Source: Heliocidaris tuberculata (Eukaryota; Echinodermata; Echinoidea; Camarodonta; Echinometridae). From it: 64,000 nucleotides of DNA. The stretch covers positions 32,486,336 to 32,550,335 of the forward strand of contig CM046849.1 of NCBI GenBank assembly GCA_025618425.1. The letters are read 5' to 3'. The notes under the pieces are model-generated. The model searched no databases. It saw only the letters and a program-made list of their open reading frames with translations, and had not been told where the DNA came from. Positions 1-11,437 of the stretch are shown one piece after another. Position 1 is the first letter of the stretch. Every line of letters begins with the position of its first letter. The translations under genes and the position numbers were made by a program.

Positions 1-2290
1 TCTTCTTTTTATATTTTCCCCCTTTTTTATCACAATAAAGACTTCCATATTTTGCATAATTTACTATTTAATACATGCATGTAAAATATTATGGTTACTT
101 ATTGTTATTATGTAATTTGGCACAATGATACTGCATGTGAATATATTTGTTTGTATATTTTACCTTGATTATTGCGAAAATGTTATTTTGAAAAAGGAAG
201 TAATAAAAGATTCTTAAAAAAAAAAAAAAATACAGAGTGGCGGATACAGGAATCTTCACCGGGGGACGGGGCAGGCAAGAGTCCGAAAAATCTCTGACAA
301 ATAACACTGAGAAAATGGTTATCTCCTATTTGGTTATCATATTAGGGGTGCTTGTAGTCTAAAATTCTGTGACAAGCCTCTCTAAACAAAACATATATTC
401 ACACGTACCTGGTCCTTGGGCTATGCCATGCCATACTCGCGCTTGTCCGCCATGCCCCCCTATACCCATATGCCCCCACCCCCTTTACTTCACTATCGCC
501 TTCTTGACTCCTATCGCTTACCATATGTTTTATGACGTGGTATTGATTTCAACATGGATGTTTGATAAGGTTCAGTAAGCCACTTTACCATTTTCAAATG
601 GCCACGTTCTCCCCTGTTAAGTGAATGTCAGTGATTTTACCATTCTTGTATGTTCGTAGCAATATTTACATGCAACAATATGCAGGGGGAAAATGATGGA
701 ATTCAAGGTTCAAATGATAGTAGCTTTTAAAACTCCATTGATAATGCTGACGATCATTTTGATTGATATCACTGTGATTGGTATCATAAAATAGCAACAA
801 AAAATATTAATGACTACATAGTATATTAACATTCTACAATGGTCATCATCTACCCCCTCCATCAATCATTTTCTCTCATCTCTCTCTATAATAATATCCT
901 CTCTCTCTGTTAGAAAGCTTGCTCTATCTCTCTCCCTCTTCCTCTCCCCCCCCCTCTCTCTCCTCTCTTCCTCCCTCTCTAAATTTTACTCTTTCGACAT
1001 GCCTATTCCTTTACCGATTGAATTCCCATTTACAAAGCCAAACCTTTTATATTATTTGCAAATAAAATTAATGGTGATGCATTGAAAAAAAAAGCTGTAA
1101 TTCTCGTTGCTTTACTCGCTATCATGTAAGTTTCATCTGACTCTTGCTAAATATTGCGTCCTCAATATAGGATAAGGTGTATAAAACAGCATTTGTAAAA
1201 GTTCAACATTTGAAAGAAATCCATTACTTCAGGTAGCCTTACTGAATTTCTCGACTATTTCTTAAGGGTTTTCGTTAGTTTTGCTCCCGATTTCAGAAGT
1301 GACTGAATAGAAAACCATTTATCAATGTATAAATTCGAGTTTCTCTACCGCTCAATTTATTATGGTGGTCAATTGCCAAATTGCGTTGGGGGGGGGGGGG
1401 GGTGGTTAAAAAAAAAAAAGCTTTGCTTCCTCGCTTGTACAATAACGTAGATAAGTTTGGGCACTCGGGGGTGGGGGGGGGGGGGGGGTAACGTCATTGT
1501 TTGGCCTGGGCGCCATAATCCCTAGATACGCCACTGATGCGTATTTACAGCTGGGCTTTTAATGGAAGGGTTTAGCATGAACAAATTATCATTATTATTG
1601 TCGGTATAGCTTGCTTTTTTTCAAAATGCCAGTTGATTCAACCTTTGTTTGTATAAAAGAAAATGAGAGAAATGTACAAGTTTTGTCTTCTATATTTTAG
1701 ATAACGGCTCCCTAGGGGTTAAAGATACATATCAGTTTCACTAAGTTGTAAAATGTTATTTTCATTTGATTCAATAAATCACTGCATGTAAATAGCCTAT
1801 GGATGGCTAAAAGTTTGAAGAAAACGAAATTACCCCCACCCTCAAAAACTTAAATCACTAATAAATTTCCGAGAGATTTACAGCTATGATTAATGAATTT
1901 ATTCGTATTTCTTATTGTAAAACCTAAACAACCTTCGATATTAATTTGGGCTTTTATACCAGTCATGTGTGATATTACGAAGTCTTGATAAAATTGTACA
2001 GGCCTACAGACCAGTGACAATTATCATGCTCAACAATGTTTTATCTCATTTCAGGAAGGCTGATATACAGTCCTTCAAAGATATTGTTTAATATCCATTA
2101 TAGCTCTATCAAACAATATTCAATTAATATAACTCGTCCATGACATAGCCATATCACCTGCAGCAGGCGTCATGGCTTGCATAATTTGAACATCTCAACA
2201 ATTAACAACATCAAAAGGTAAAAGGGGTCGTTGTATAACTCCCGACAAGCGCATGCACCCTATCGTAAAAAGAGTTACATTGGGGAGGGG
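1..2290. other. gene-free 5' flank
   Basis: I see no coding region here. The stretch is AT-rich, with a C/T-rich run near 890-985, G runs near 1387-1402 and 1470-1488, and two lone fragments that look like ends of small hAT-type elements: GTGGCGGATACAGG near 236 and a reversed ATACGCCACTG near 1525. No splice-consistent reading frame extends into the GPCR. Confidence 0.6.
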
Positions 2291-2428
2291 CAGTGGCGTA
2301 TCCAGAAACTGAAAAACAGGGGGCAAAATCTAAAGGATAGAAGCTTGGATGTCAAGGTTCTATAATCACATACGGGCTTTCATACAAGTGGAGGAGGAAT
2401 TTTCCATCCTACTCTGGATACGCCACTA
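2291..2428. mobile_element. short MITE with CAGTGGCGTATCCAGA termini
   Basis: The stretch opens with CAGTGGCGTATCCAGA and closes with the inverse TCTGGATACGCCACT, a terminal inverted repeat of about 15 bp around roughly 110 bp of non-coding DNA. The termini belong to the CAGTGGCG group seen repeatedly in this window and are typical of non-autonomous hAT elements. I could not find a clean target-site duplication, so the exact ends are uncertain by a few bases. Confidence 0.7.
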
Positions 2429-2843
2429 ATTAGGAAGGGGCGGGGGGGGGGGGGAATGTAAAACTCCGATCACCCCATATTGTCTGTCTACGCTAATGTT
2501 CCTCAAGATATTGCCACTGTTGTTACCTGTTGGCTGCAAATGTGCACGACCAACTGATATTCGTCTCAATCATCTCTTGTCACAATCATAAAGCAAACAA
2601 TAATTAGCTCCTGTGTCATCAGAAATGCATGCAGATTCACTTAATCTAATAGCCACGCAAGTATAGCCGCCCCCGAATAAACATAGCATTTCGCCAATTA
2701 CATTCATTACAGCACGGTAGCTTCATGAGGATATGATTTTGTGTAAGTGTGCTGTCGAGAACCGCTAACTGTTGATACGGAATTTTTTAAACTTCTGCTG
2801 TACCATTGGTAAGACCTTTTGCCGTTGAAAATATTAAACTGAC

Positions 2844-4145
2844 ATGGAGTCAAACGAAATGAGAGAATCGTTGGCTCAAAATAATGATACTAGCTCCGTG
2901 TCTACCACGATGGAAGATACCTTGGCTGAATCACAGGCCGTGGGTTGGGCTCAGATATGTCAGATCTTCATCGGATTCCTTGGGATGCTCGGAAACCTGA
3001 CGTGCGTGATCGTTCTATGTCGTCGTTCTGTTCGCAATAACACCAATCTCATGATCGTCAACCAAGCCGTTGTCGATGGTCTGGCATCCGCTCTGCTCCT
3101 CGCAGCCACCTTGTCCGACATCGGTGGAATCCGCTCATCGAAGAAGACTGCCCTTGGAGCTGTCATCTATTGTGCACTTTGGAACTCGCTTCTCATCGTT
3201 TTCGGATGTTTTGCCATATCTACCTTCAACATGGTGGCGCTGTCCATAGAGCGGTATCTTGCTGTGGTTCATCCAATCTGGTATGCAACAAACTTCAAGA
3301 AGCGTGCCCTAGGGTTCTTCATCGTTTCTTCATGGATTCTTGGTCCCGTGTTTCAAATTTTGAATGTTATCCTTCATTACGAAACTTCCAACGGTCAGTG
3401 TCTGTTTGAAGGCAAGTACAGGGTGATTCTTGTGTTGTTATTTTTCTGGGAATATTTTATTCCTGTATGCATCATGACATTTTCGTTTGCAGCCATCATT
3501 CTAAAGTTCCGCCAGCTGAATAAAGTGGCACGAGATCGAGGTTCTGGGCAGCTACATCGCTCCAGAATCTTCGCGATTCCTAAGACATCTGTAGCAGATA
3601 GTTCTTCAGCAAGTCAATATCGCAAAGTCCAAGACAATCATGACAATCAAGCTACAAACTCACTAGAAGCAGTGCAGAGAATTGATGCAGGGACCAAAGA
3701 TTGTAAAAATACCAATGCTCTTGAGATGAGAAAAGTGACACACCTACAAGTTCCGAATGCAGATCATCGAATACTGCCGAAGGAACATCTTCAATCTGGC
3801 ATTTCTGGTGAAGAGTCAAAGTGCACAACCACGAAAAGCCACAATCCTGTTGCTCGGAAGAAACCTGAAGCACTAACAAACAGAGCAAAGCTTCAACGAC
3901 GCAACACGACGAAAGTCCTGCTTGCCATGTACCTTCTCTATCTCCTCTGCTGGTCGCCTAATCAGTGGGTCTTCTTGTCCTACAGTCTTGGTGCAAACAT
4001 CGACTTTTTATCATCCTGGTATATGTTTCTGATTCTCTTGGCAAACCTTAATGCATGTGTCAATCCGTTCTTATTCGCTCTTCGCCTCAAGGTGTATCGA
4101 CAAGAGTGCAAGGCGATGTGCCGAAGCTGTTGCAGGTGCACATGA
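2844..4145 (+). CDS. intronless class A (rhodopsin-type) G-protein-coupled receptor
   Basis: A single 433-residue reading frame encodes a seven-helix receptor in the plasma membrane. The N terminus carries a possible glycosylation site (N14-D-T). TM1 (about 35-59) holds the GN pair ending at N51, TM2 holds D78 (the usual sodium-site Asp), TM3 starts after C110 and ends in ERY (136-138), and C186 in extracellular loop 2 would pair with C110. The third intracellular loop is long (about 224-360) and polar. TM6 has CWSPN in place of CWxPY, and TM7 has NACVNPFLF in place of NPxxY. The tail ends in a Cys cluster (CRSCCRC) that could be palmitoylated. The start chosen is the first Met, with G at +4. 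Ligand unknown: it looks like an orphan amine/peptide-type receptor from a lineage expansion, and I cannot assign a subfamily. Apparently intact. Confidence 0.9.
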   Translation: MESNEMRESLAQNNDTSSVSTTMEDTLAESQAVGWAQICQIFIGFLGMLGNLTCVIVLCRRSVRNNTNLMIVNQAVVDGLASALLLAATLSDIGGIRSSKKTALGAVIYCALWNSLLIVFGCFAISTFNMVALSIERYLAVVHPIWYATNFKKRALGFFIVSSWILGPVFQILNVILHYETSNGQCLFEGKYRVILVLLFFWEYFIPVCIMTFSFAAIILKFRQLNKVARDRGSGQLHRSRIFAIPKTSVADSSSASQYRKVQDNHDNQATNSLEAVQRIDAGTKDCKNTNALEMRKVTHLQVPNADHRILPKEHLQSGISGEESKCTTTKSHNPVARKKPEALTNRAKLQRRNTTKVLLAMYLLYLLCWSPNQWVFLSYSLGANIDFLSSWYMFLILLANLNACVNPFLFALRLKVYRQECKAMCRSCCRCT

Positions 4146-4638
4146 TCATGTTAAGAAATGATACTGTTAAACAAATAAGGATACTTCTCTTTTGTTTTGG
4201 CAAAGTCAAGATGTTTTTGGCAGTAAGAAGCCAATCATATAAGCTTTACTTAACGAATTTTCATGCCTGACAAAAATGTTGGTATGAATGTGGCCGAAAT
4301 TCACTTTAGGTGCCATTAATTTAAAGGTTCCCTTCTATGAAATTCTAATTCTTGTTATTTTGTACCTGATACTCATCTAAATTGAAAAATGACATCCGTT
4401 TGCAATGAATACGTATCTGAATATTTTTAAAATAATATTTTCCCCACGTATTCAGGCCTAAACGAGTCTGCTAAGCTCCGCCCCTTTTAAACCACGAATT
4501 CTCGTTCTTCGAGCATGATTGACGTGTGACGTCACAAACCGACATCGCCGGTGCTTGTTTACAATATCTTGCATATATCACGCGTGCAAACTAACTTGCA
4601 GTTATATACCACCTCGAAAACCACCTCTAAATCGAAGT

Positions 4639-4940
4639 ATGCCGCAACGCTGTGTCTTTGCAGGTTGCAGCAACATCACAAAGGAGGGTGTAAGTCTACA
4701 TTTATTCCTCAAAGACCCAAATATTAGAAGAAAATGGACCTCAAAAGTGAAACTAACTCGCGTCAATTGGAAGGGGCCGAGTGACCGCAGTGTCCGTGTG
4801 TTCCGAGCACATTTGTGCGGAGGACTTCCTCGATAGTACGGGGCTGCATGCGGCGTTTGGCATCAAGAAGAGGCCGTCCCTGAAGCAAGATGCCATCCCC
4901 AAAATCAAACTTGATCTACGGTATCTATTGATCATATATC
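4639..4940 (+). pseudogene. THAP zinc-finger fragment, frameshifted (Kolobok copy 1)
   Basis: The reading frame starts MPQRCVFAGCSN, the first half of a C2CH THAP DNA-binding domain (C5 and C10 as first zinc ligands, followed by a KDP..R.KW segment). It runs to a stop at 4836 after going out of frame. The second half of the domain, with CSEHICAEDF supplying the last Cys and His, continues in another frame from about 4790. A few extra bases near 4780-4800 explain the switch. THAP domains bind transposon ends or promoters. Here the domain is broken and cannot be made as one chain unless an unseen splice restores it. The inverted copy has the same break, so it predates the copies. It could also be an exon of a longer, now deleted transposase gene. 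Confidence 0.8.
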
Positions 4941-5099
4941 CAGTGGCGGATCTACGGGGGGGGGGTTAGGGGGTTTAAACCCCCCCCCCTTGGGCTGCCA
5001 AGTAAACATTTAATGTGCATAGGAAAACGCCATCATAATACTCAGCCCCTCAAACCCCCCCCCCCCCCCCCCCTTGGAAAAAAGCTAGATCCGTCCCTG
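4941..5099. mobile_element. 159-bp MITE with 5-bp target duplication, nested in Kolobok copy 1
   Basis: It begins CAGTGGCGGATCTA and ends TAGATCCGTCCCTG, imperfect inverted termini. ATATC occurs on both sides (4936-4940 and 5100-5104). The inverted Kolobok copy at 25870-25910 keeps the uninterrupted target, and removing the insert plus one ATATC gives exactly that sequence, so the boundaries are well supported. The interior is mostly G and C homopolymer with a short palindrome. Five-base duplications with these ends fit the group Repbase calls hAT5; that class name is from memory. Confidence 0.85.
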
Positions 5100-5963
5100 A
5101 TATCTATTGATCAACTATCACTGTACCTACACTAACTTAGTCTACCGGTACTTATTATTCATAGCAGCACAATGAAAACATGCAAGGTAACAGGAGAGCT
5201 AAGGGTTTTCTGGATATCAATGTTAGAATTCACTAGAAACAAAACGCTACCACCCCATGCACCAGTAAAACCCTACCCAAGCCCAGGCCAGGCAGGGTCA
5301 GCAGGCGAACGACCGAACGGCACGGCGTGTACACCTGCGCACGTCGAGCTCACTGCCTCGATCAGCTATCAGCTCAGCCTCATCAGGACTGGGGCATTTT
5401 GCAAGCGCAAACAAGATTCATAATTGGTGGATATGCGTAAATTAAAATTTAATCGGCAATCTAATTATTAAAAGGAATTACTAGTTATAATTCCCAAGTC
5501 TCCCGTCGATATCTTCTCCGTTATTGAAATCAGGGACGTCTCTGTCATATAATCAGAATCCGACGTGTCTGGTTCAAACAAATACGGCCGTGCCCCTAAT
5601 TCCTCTTTTATTTCTTCTGTCTGAAGAAGATGTTATCGTTCGTTGATATAGGATTTAAAAAAAACTAAAATGAAGGGCTGTAATGGCACGAAGTCGAAGC
5701 TAGGATCTACACGAAGTTCAATAGCCTACACACACACTTTCAGCTTGCGTGGAGTCAAGCATTCTGAGTGTGACGTCACATGACGTCATCGATCGCTGGA
5801 CCGATTTTCCAAAATTTTTAGGGGCGTTCCCAATTAATTTTTTATTTTCAAGTTTACAGATTAATGAATGGAATTCAGGTAAAATGGTTGACAGATCTGG
5901 ATTCACAGTAGAAAAGTCTACTAATTGAAGTTCCTTTGTAATTCCATAAAAGGGAACCTTTAA

Positions 5964-7100
5964 GTGCCTGTATTTGGCTTTAATAAGTTGGTTTGTTAAA
6001 GGTCCAATTAAGTGATGTCTTACTTAAGTGAGTGCTTCTTTCTGTCTGAAATGTATTGATGAAATCTAAATTTTACTATAAAATAATTATTGTGTTACCT
6101 CGAGCCCAAGTTCTTCACTTTTCTATTGAGGGGGTTTGCCGATTACATGCATGTAGAGGAGTTCGATTGAATAATTCACCGAATAACAACATCGTTATTG
6201 GCAACAAGAAGTGTCTAAGGATTAGAATAATCAAACACCATTTTGTTGAACAAGATCGAGAAAATCCCAAAGGAACATGAAATATTAAAACTCTTCTTCA
6301 ACGTTTTCATAGATGAAGCATTCCGTCGTTATCAATATTTTTTTAGTCAAAATAATTTTGACTAAAAATTTTCATGATTTTCCTGATACGATTTTGAAAA
6401 GGGACATTTTTCGTTTATATATAAGTACTTTGTGGTCTCTAATTGGTCTTTAACATTGCTCAACTTTAGGATGATACATTAAGTATATAAGCATATGTAT
6501 ATAAAGGGCAAAGAAATAAAGAGAAAATTTACTTGCAGAAAAGAATGGTACTTTGAAATGTACTGAGGAAGAGATAAAGGGAGACCCCATGTTCCCAAAC
6601 AATAAATTATTTTCTATAATGAAGGTTACCATTGAATTATAACTCTTCTTCATTTTCTTTGCATTTAAAAAAAAATGATACGTATAAAAGTATAAGCATT
6701 TGGCCAATAATCATTTCTGGCACGGGCAGTTACTATCAAAGTTATTCTGTATATACCCTGTTTAATCCTTCTATTGTTCTTTTTCATCACCGTGTTTAGT
6801 TTTTTAAAAATGAAGCAAAAAGAGCAATATGATTTTCCTTATTTCACAAGGCACGGCAGACACTGTAGAGTGAGTGCGAATGAAAATAGATATGGTGATA
6901 AATTTCTAGCATGACATTATGCACTACAAGACAATTAAATCGAGTAAATGTACTTATAATAATGGAATTGTACACTTTAGATAATGCCCAAACAATTATG
7001 ATAACGGGCCTTTGATGCGTCAGAGCATTTCATGTGTTGATAGACATTAAAATAACATGAAAATCCAGATATTTAATTGCACTATTCGCTTCAAATATAT
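5964..7100. other. gene-free AT-rich spacer
   Basis: No gene, repeat with clear borders or splice-linked frame is visible. The DNA is AT-rich with ordinary short A/T runs. Confidence 0.5.
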
Positions 7101-7120
7101 ACAACAGGTGGGGGAAATTG

Positions 7121-7123
<3 letters not shown>

Positions 7124-7155
<32 letters not shown>

Positions 7156-7204
7156 GTGAGAGAGAGAGTGAGTGAGAGAGAGAGAGAAAGAGAGAGAGAT
7201 AGAA

Positions 7205-7271
<67 letters not shown>
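7124..7271. repeat. compound (GA)n-(TA)n-(GA)n microsatellite
   Basis: About 85 bp of GA repeats, then about 34 bp of TA repeats, then about 30 bp of GA repeats, with a few GTGA interruptions. Frames read through it are low-complexity artefacts. Confidence 0.95.
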
Positions 7272-7277
<6 letters not shown>

Positions 7278-7844
7278 CTGTGTGCCCTTTACTCGGTGCC
7301 TGAGCTGTAACCAAGTATGCATGTTGTCCAAACATGATCAAACCTAAGACAAGATCCCAAACTCTTCATGGAATGATCTCTTGCACTTTTTGCAAAAGAT
7401 AGCATCAATCTAGAACTGCAAATATAATCAACCTACATTAATCCATCATCTGATCATTAAAAATGTAAGACTCAACCTGAAAGACTTCAGAAGGGTCGAC
7501 AGAATTTGACATTATTTGTTTCATTGGATTTTGTATCACCGTGATGGTAACCATCTTTCTTTTGTGCGAAATTGATTAGTAGCATTCATACTCCGATCTT
7601 TAATTATTTTTTAATCAGCAGTTCTATGTCTTCTCCTCGCCCTCTTTCACTCTAAATTTAAAAAAAAACAACTAATAATTAAAAACTCTTTGCTCATTTT
7701 TCCATTACACCATTTCACCTGCATATAATTAAGGTTCATCAGGTGTTTTTCTCGAATAGCACATCTTCAGGCTAATCAATCTTCCATTCCCTATTTTCGG
7801 AGACAGTATCAAAAGAATTAGAGTACGTTGTTGAATTCTGTTTT

Positions 7845-8535
7845 TTTTTTTTGGAAACCTTTTTTCGTTACTTGGTCTAATCAAAACCTTTCAGTTCATA
7901 TATGACTTAATTATTTTCATAATTCTTCCTAAGACCCATATATTTTTTGAGATGATGAGTTCTGATTTATGTTTTCTTTTATGACTCTAAATAATTACGA
8001 ATCTGTTTTCATAATTCTTCCTAAGACCCATATATATTTTGAGTTGATGAGTTCAGATTTTTGTTTGTAACCTTTTTGCATTTCTAATCAAAACCTTTCA
8101 TTTCACATTTGACCTAATTATCACTATTTTCATAATTCTTCCTAAGACCCAAATATATTTTGCGTTGATGAGTTCAGATTTTTGTTTGTAACCTTTTTGC
8201 ATTTCTAATCAAAACCTTTCATTTCACATGTGACTTAATTATCAGTCTATTTTCATAATTCTTCCTAAGACTTATATACATTTTGAGTTGCTGAGTTCTG
8301 TTTTTTGTTTGTAAACTTTTTCAGTACTTGCTCTTATAAAAATCATTTCATTTCACATATAACTTAATTATCAGTCTATTTTCATATTCATCGGACCCAT
8401 ATATATTTTGAGTTGTTGAGTTCTGTTGTTTTTTTTAAAACCTTTTTTCATTACTTGGTCTAATCAAATCCTTTCACTTCACAAATAACTTAATTATCAA
8501 CCTATTTTCATGATTCTTACTAAGATCCATATCTC
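7845..8535. repeat. tandem satellite, unit about 120-127 bp, 5-6 diverged copies
   Basis: The phrase CATAATTCTTCCTAAGACCC recurs, exactly or in variant form, near 7920, 8012, 8133, 8255, 8385 and 8510. The spacings are 92 and then about 121-127 bases. Each unit also has a GAGTTGATGAGTTCTG-like phrase, a TTTGTTTGTAACC-like phrase and a CAAAACCTTTCATTTCAC-like phrase. The copies are diverged by substitutions and small indels, so this is an old local satellite. It has no coding potential. Confidence 0.85.
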
Positions 8536-8815
8536 TGATGCTTTGACCCTTTACTTCTTTTCTTTTAAATTTGTCCATTATTCTCATGTCCATTTTTCAA
8601 TATGGAAACTCTCCTTACCAAGGCGATCTTTGGATTACACAGGATAATAATCATCTATAGAAATATCTTGCGCCATGACAGCTTTTATTTTAATCCCCTT
8701 ACTCGTTTCATCAGGTATGATACGAACTATCTAAATATATCAATGCACCATAAAAGTATTGTGTGGTATACTATAAGTACATGACTGTATCCATAAAAAG
8801 TATCTGTTGAGAACC

Positions 8816-8860
8816 AGAAGGGCGTTAACTCATTAATCAATGCAGAGTCAACGCCCTTCT
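8816..8860. repeat. 16-bp stem hairpin
   Basis: AGAAGGGCGTTAACTC is followed after a 13-base loop by GAGTCAACGCCCTTCT, a 16-bp stem with one mismatch. It may be a degenerate tiny foldback element. No gene lies next to it, so a terminator or RNA role is not supported. Confidence 0.7.
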
Positions 8861-8951
8861 CCCTCTTAGTAGACGATAGTATAAACATCATCTTTATCAT
8901 CGCATGATGTAGTTTTCTTGAAGCTAAAATAATAAGTAAGAGGAGGGAGAA

Positions 8952-9160
8952 CAGGGGGGGGGGGGTTCACAAAGAGTTAAGTTTGACTTAAATTCATGCG
9001 TAAGTGCCAATGCGCATACGGTATTAAACGCGTAATCTCATTGGTAGATTACCCAATAGCGCGCGTCCCTGAGCATGATCTGACCAATGCGGTGATGTGT
9101 CGTATACCGCACGCAACTAGGAATTTAAGTGCGAACTTAACTCTTTGTGAACCACCCCCA
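8952..9160. mobile_element. about 205-bp foldback MITE (GGTTCACAAAGAGTTAAG ends)
   Basis: Left arm G(n)TTCACAAAGAGTTAAG and right arm CTTAACTCTTTGTGAACC are inverse copies next to G-rich and C-rich outer ends. Inner parts (TTAAATTC..., GCGTA..., and their inverses) extend the pairing, so most of the element folds on itself. No coding capacity. Confidence 0.75.
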
Positions 9161-9199
9161 GTTTCCACTGGTGATAAAAGAATTAGACAAGGATAGGAA

Positions 9200-10241
9200 A
9201 TGGACGGTTTGAATGCTTTCATCATCGACTGAAGAGAAAATATACGTCGACATATTATTTTGAGTATACATTTCTCAGATATTTACGCCCAGGCTCCTGA
9301 AGGAAGATTCTTTTGTTACCCTGTTTTTTTTTCTCGTCTCGATGCCTCCTTGAAGAGTAAAAGGTTCGCCTGCATTCTAGAACTGACATCAACAACATAT
9401 ACTGACAGGAAGGGTAAATGAGTTCTACACAATACTGAAGCATAAGGGGGAACTTTAATTTCTTTGGCGTCGCCTTGGTTTGACATTTCATCAAAGAACG
9501 ATGGGTCTATAGGTTCCCATTATGTTGACAGCGTTCAATTTAGGTAATGGCATAGAAAAAAAATTGAGTAATGGGAGCAACACTCAATAAAATTCTGCAC
9601 GCGTTATATTCAGTTGATGGAGGAAATTAAAACGTCATATAGACATATAGAGCCTATTGATGTCAAAGAAAAGATGAAATATGGTCAAGGTGAATGGAAG
9701 CATACTTAAAATACAAGTTTGTCGATTTTATTCAACAAAAATAGATTTCAATCAGTGATTGGAGAAAAAAAAGTTAAGGAAACCTCGCCATGTCCGCGAG
9801 GAAAGACATGTTTGCTCACTGCAGCTTCGTCAATATTACAGAATGTACCCTGTCATTTAAGAATGATGATTATTAATGACCAAATTTTGATGAGTAAAGT
9901 AAATTTTAAAGTTTGAATAAACTACTGGTGCAATCATATTTTGATAGGTATAAGTGTATAGCGAATATCTATATATTGAACATTTATATATGAAAATTTG
10001 GAACCATTAAATGAATCGCAAATATAATTATATAACGAATATAAATGCATACAGATGGAATAAAAGTTGATGATTAAAAATGAATAAAATGATATAATGA
10101 ATATAAATGAATACAGAGGGAGGAAGAAAAAACATAATAAGGAGGAAAACATTTACGCTCCCAAACTGACTAAGGTGAAAATATGTATGTTCTCAATATG
10201 ATTATCCTCCACTGGGGAACACGAAAGAAGGTAAGACACAA
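9200..10241. other. gene-free spacer
   Basis: No supported gene. AT-rich, with a few near-repeats of GAATATAAATG(A/C)ATACAGA around 10040-10120. Confidence 0.45.
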
Positions 10242-10302
10242 CAGTGGCGTAGCTTCCCCGTATGGGACACGTGCCCCCAGGAATAGCGAAAATAAGGAAG
10301 AG

Positions 10303-10343
<41 letters not shown>

Positions 10344-10536
10344 GGGTGGCAAGGAGAGGGTAAGGGCAACATGAAAAGTAAGATGATACGACTCTTTGTC
10401 ACACCTTCCACTCCCTCTATGGTTCTATTGTCTTATTCTTTCGCATTTCATTTAGTGCAGCCAATAATATTTCAGGTACCCCCCTTCCCCCATGACACAA
10501 GCGCCCCATCAATGGCTTGACCGACGCTACGCCACA
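10242..10536. mobile_element. hAT-type MITE with CAGTGGCGTAGC / GCTACGCCAC ends
   Basis: CAGTGGCGTAGC at 10242 pairs with GCTACGCCACAG ending near 10536. The interior contains a GA microsatellite (10300-10345) and C runs. No convincing target duplication, so the borders are approximate. Confidence 0.6.
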
Positions 10537-11393
10537 GGTTTCTATGACAACCAAACTGGCATTTGGGTATGAATTTGGAGATTTCTGTGTTGTCGCTTAA
10601 ATTATTAATTTAAGTTATGCTGAAAAGCTGCTGCTATATAACTTCCGAAATAAACACTGAAGATAGGCATCACTATATTAAAGAAAACAATCATGAGTTA
10701 GGAACTCGGTCTTCTTTTTTAGCTGAAAGACAGTGTTGGCATTTGCTTACAAACCTTCCAAGTTCCCTTTTTTTGATTGTTGAATATACCATTATATTAC
10801 ATCAGTATAAGCGTAAATACTTCCTATATACTGACAAAGTTTGGTGCATGGGGGAAATGGGGCATATGAAGAACTATAGTGTATTTGCTCAGCGCACTTC
10901 GCACCTTGTCCTATAATACGTGAAAACTTGTCTCAGTTTATGACACTATCTTAAAATCACACGAGGGCTTTAAAACAAATTGATATTTGACATCATTTCG
11001 CCCGGATAAATAATCTTCACACTATATCATATTATGTGGTGTTAATAACCCGTAGATTACTTGTGAGGAAACTACTGCACTTTCTGGTTTTAAAAGAGAG
11101 TTTTACATTCAACTCGGACCTTTCCCTATGGCAGAGAGAGCATTTTCCCCTACTTTGACCTTACATCGCCTCATTCAATCAAGTGGGAATTCCGAACAAG
11201 ATGATTTATTGAACCATTTCGCATACCAAATCGTGGCCAATGAAATGCTCTAATTAGTGATCTAAGGATTATGCTGATTGGTTGACGGGAATTTGGTGCA
11301 TTTTTGCTGTTCATTCACAAATGGCCTCTTATTTTGGGGCACATTAATCACGAACGTGTCGCAAGTATAGTGCATGCAAAGGCATTGGATTAC

Positions 11394-11437
11394 GGACGAA
11401 CGCATTTCGCGATCGCGAAGCGGTCTGCTCGTCCACG
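11394..11437. repeat. GC-rich nested palindrome
   Basis: A perfect 14-base palindrome TTCGCGATCGCGAA (11405-11418) sits inside a weaker outer inverted pair GGACGA...TCGTCC. It is much more GC-rich than its surroundings. Function unknown. Confidence 0.7.

Larger units (their letters stand above)
4321..5963 (+). mobile_element. non-autonomous Kolobok-type DNA transposon, copy 1
   Basis: TTAA (4321-4324 and 5960-5963) flanks an element starting AGGTTCCCTT and ending AAGGGAACCT, with inverted ends similar for about 25 bp. TTAA target duplication together with an internal THAP domain is the combination known for the Kolobok superfamily; piggyBac also uses TTAA but lacks THAP. A second copy in opposite orientation lies at 25013-26501 and matches over the whole length, apart from a 159-bp insertion here (4941-5099). 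No transposase catalytic domain is visible, so the element must have been moved by enzymes from elsewhere. The interior also contains a promoter-like TGACGTCA-rich stretch near 5770. Confidence 0.85.

Noticed and set aside
4321..5963. P element as the class of the THAP-bearing transposon
   Set aside because: P elements make 8-bp duplications; both copies here are flanked by TTAA and no 8-bp repeat is found, which fits Kolobok.
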